A stretch of 21,989 nt of DNA, taken from positions 1 to 21,989 of the forward strand of contig HF995272.1 of assembly GCA_000432275.1 (NCBI GenBank), given 5' to 3'. Origin of the DNA: Proteobacteria bacterium CAG:495 (GTDB lineage Bacteria > Pseudomonadota > Alphaproteobacteria > RF32 > CAG-239). Below are positions 19,971 to 21,989 of this stretch, piece after piece. The notes beneath the pieces are model-generated. The model saw nothing but the letters and a program-made list of their open reading frames with translations, was not told the DNA's origin and did not search any database. Position 1 is the stretch's first letter; every line of letters begins with the position of its first letter. Both the position numbers and the translations under genes were made by a program.

Positions 19971-21989
19971 ATGAAGAATAAACTTTTAGTAACCACAGCT
20001 TTGGTCGGCTTGGCATTTGCCTCTTCCGCTATGGCTGCAGACGAGCTTAAGGAATACGAAGCAGGCTCAGTAATTTCAGAGAGTGACACCGGCCATACAT
20101 CAGGCGATACCCGTATCTCGTTTATGGGTGATGCTAAGCTGGAACAAGATGTAACATTCGGCAACTATGTTACATTACACAATAAAACAAATTTAACCGG
20201 TGATAAAAAATTGACGGTTACCGGTTATCTGACTCAAACGGAAGCCGGATCAGATGTCTCTGGCGTTGATCTTGAGATTCGAAAAGGTGCTGTTGGGAAT
20301 TCACTAGATACTTCAGTTAACGAAGGCGAATTGGTTCTTGGCAACAATTTGACTGTTGGTAACGTCACTATGGCTGACGGAACCGGCATTTATCTTTACC
20401 AAACAGAAGAAGATTATGCCAAAGATGCCGAGAAAACTTTGACCATTGCAGATGGTAAAGAAGTTACGTTTGCTGGTAACAACTATATCAAAGGCGCTGA
20501 AGATGCCGCATTAACTCTTGACGGTAAAGGTTCTGTTGCTAATCAGGGTACGTTAACTGTTGAGAATGCTTTGACATCTTCCGTTGATATTAAAAATGCC
20601 GGAACAATTACACTTGATAAAGGTTATACCGGTAATGGAAATTACTTGGGTAATGACTCTGCAAGTGAAGATAATACAACAATCAGCATCAACGGCGATG
20701 TTTCTCTTGATAACAATGCCCGCATTGTTGCAGCAACGGCAAATGATTTAGGTAGTGTAAAGATTACAGATGCCGGTAACATCACCCTCCGTAATGGTTC
20801 AACGATTGATGCCGTAAATTTAACCATTTCCGGCAAATCAGATACCGAAAAAGCAAATATTACCATTGGCGGCAACAATCCCAATGCTGGTCGCGAGACA
20901 GACAAGAACGAGCAATGGCGCAATAATTCTTATATTTTGGGCTATGGTGACACCAGCATTGAAAATGCAGTCATCAACCTCGAAAATGGTGGTATGCTGA
21001 TTCAAGGTGCTAAAGGCTCTGCTGCAGAGCCTAAGGAAGGCACAATGACCTTAAACAATAGTGAGGTTAAAGTTGCCGAAGGTGCTTTAATCAAGGCTAC
21101 CAACGGTTCTGATGTTGCCTTAGAGAAAGCTTCTGTAGATTTGAATGGCGGTATCATTGATGCTAAAATCAGCGTTGATACCGACTCAAAAATCAACGTA
21201 AACAATGCCGGTTCTACCATCAAGACCCTCGCCGGAGACGGAACATTAAATATCAACGCTAATACGTCAGTGTCTACACTCTTTGGCTCAGCATCAGAGA
21301 TTGGCACTTTGGCAGTAAAAGAGGGCTCAACCTTCATCCTCGACAGCTTAGATAAGGTTAGTGCAGATCCAGACAACGATATCGAAGCCAAAGATGCAGT
21401 TAATCTGACTGCTAGCACAATGGAAGTATCTGGTACCGCCATTGTCGCCGACAATGGTAATAGCATTGCAGCAACCACGGTTAAAGACGGCGGTATTTTG
21501 GATTTGGGATATAATACCTTCAGTTCTAACGTAACTATGGATGCCGGTTCAACCTTGAACGTCGGCGTTAAGAATGATGACGAGGCTCCTGCCGGCGAGT
21601 TGATCCATGGTAATATTGACGGAGATCTTAATGTAACCGCCTCTAGCAATGGAGAAGCCAACGCTTCTATGAACCTGATTATTGCCGCCGATACCAAACT
21701 CGGTGAGGAGAGCAAAATTGATTTGGCCTCAGGTTCTGAAAATGGTTTAGGCAACCTCGTTGTTAACAACAACCTGCTCTATAACTTGGATGGTGTAGAT
21801 GACGACGGTAAAATTACAGGAAGCGAAATCACAGTAAGCAAGAAAGATTCCTCAGAAGTAGCCGCAGGGGTAGCAGCCAACGGAGCCAACGGTAACCAGG
21901 CCGGAACGATTGCAGCTTTCGTAGACGGTTTAAGCGGCAATGCCCAGGCAGATAACATTACCAATCAGATTTCAACACTGGTACAAAGC
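19971..21989 (+). CDS. Autotransporter/adhesin, N-terminal part, truncated by the window end
   Basis: The first 673 codons are open and run off the window. Residues 1-22 are a Sec signal peptide (MKNKLL, hydrophobic core, cleavage expected after SAMA). The rest is a passenger domain typical of beta-helical autotransporters: short repeating strands rich in Asn, Gly, Thr, Val and Asp (for example NLTVGNVTMADGTG), no cysteine seen and few arginines. The last residues (ANGNQAGTIAAFVDGL, then a polar stretch) look like the linker before a barrel domain, which is not in the window. AAGGA (19956-19960) lies 10 nt before the ATG. Expression should depend on the terminator at 19910-19933. The surface role is inferred. 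Confidence 0.85.
   Translation, partial: MKNKLLVTTALVGLAFASSAMAADELKEYEAGSVISESDTGHTSGDTRISFMGDAKLEQDVTFGNYVTLHNKTNLTGDKKLTVTGYLTQTEAGSDVSGVDLEIRKGAVGNSLDTSVNEGELVLGNNLTVGNVTMADGTGIYLYQTEEDYAKDAEKTLTIADGKEVTFAGNNYIKGAEDAALTLDGKGSVANQGTLTVENALTSSVDIKNAGTITLDKGYTGNGNYLGNDSASEDNTTISINGDVSLDNNARIVAATANDLGSVKITDAGNITLRNGSTIDAVNLTISGKSDTEKANITIGGNNPNAGRETDKNEQWRNNSYILGYGDTSIENAVINLENGGMLIQGAKGSAAEPKEGTMTLNNSEVKVAEGALIKATNGSDVALEKASVDLNGGIIDAKISVDTDSKINVNNAGSTIKTLAGDGTLNINANTSVSTLFGSASEIGTLAVKEGSTFILDSLDKVSADPDNDIEAKDAVNLTASTMEVSGTAIVADNGNSIAATTVKDGGILDLGYNTFSSNVTMDAGSTLNVGVKNDDEAPAGELIHGNIDGDLNVTASSNGEANASMNLIIAADTKLGEESKIDLASGSENGLGNLVVNNNLLYNLDGVDDDGKITGSEITVSKKDSSEVAAGVAANGANGNQAGTIAAFVDGLSGNAQADNITNQISTLVQS

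Noticed and set aside
21002..21772. Long minus-strand open frame (256 codons) inside the autotransporter
   Set aside because: It is antisense to a clearly coding passenger, its protein has low-complexity composition with no motif, and the plus-strand frame has a signal peptide and a good ribosome site.

Overview
The window reads as a chromosomal segment of an alphaproteobacterium of moderate GC content, probably an uncultured, host- or gut-associated lineage. The support is an alphaproteobacterial-type RpoH, a DUF4167 protein between prmC and clpB (a neighbourhood I recall from rhizobia and relatives), an S9 protein with a long N-terminal extension, and a perfect CtrA-type box. The lineage is inferred; no rRNA gene is present.

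Layout. 1-2600: a SlyB-like lipoprotein (minus strand) diverges from asnS plus a small exported protein; their promoters lie back to back. 2600-9870: a stress and translation block on the plus strand: rpoH, a 69-aa protein with its own strong promoter, prmC, DUF4167, a membrane metallophosphoesterase, clpB behind a heat-shock-like promoter, and an unknown gene translationally coupled to clpB. 9850-13200, minus strand: two overlapping small membrane proteins, a gap of about 380 bp that may encode a small RNA, then a PhoR-like histidine kinase in an operon with an MBL-fold hydrolase. 13290-18160, plus strand: mutS overlapping a NUDIX hydrolase gene, the rplM-rpsI operon, and a P-loop kinase-like protein. 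18176-19495, minus strand: both subunits of a short-chain 3-oxoacid CoA-transferase. 19600-21989: a regulatory region followed by the start of a large autotransporter or adhesin that runs off the window.

Most genes are ordinary housekeeping genes. The standout is the leader at about 19668-19933, between the CoA-transferase operon and the autotransporter. It has a CtrA-type box, a promoter whose -35 overlaps a GANTC site, at least six hairpins (three of them containing G-U pairs), an intrinsic terminator 37 nt before the autotransporter start, and an 11-bp long-range helix that excludes both that terminator and an upstream hairpin. This is the layout of a riboswitch or attenuator, and I cannot match it to any class I know. 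A second, weaker structured-RNA candidate lies at about 10886-11077.

I see no CRISPR array, insertion sequence, tRNA or rRNA. All calls come from reading the sequence; no database search was run.
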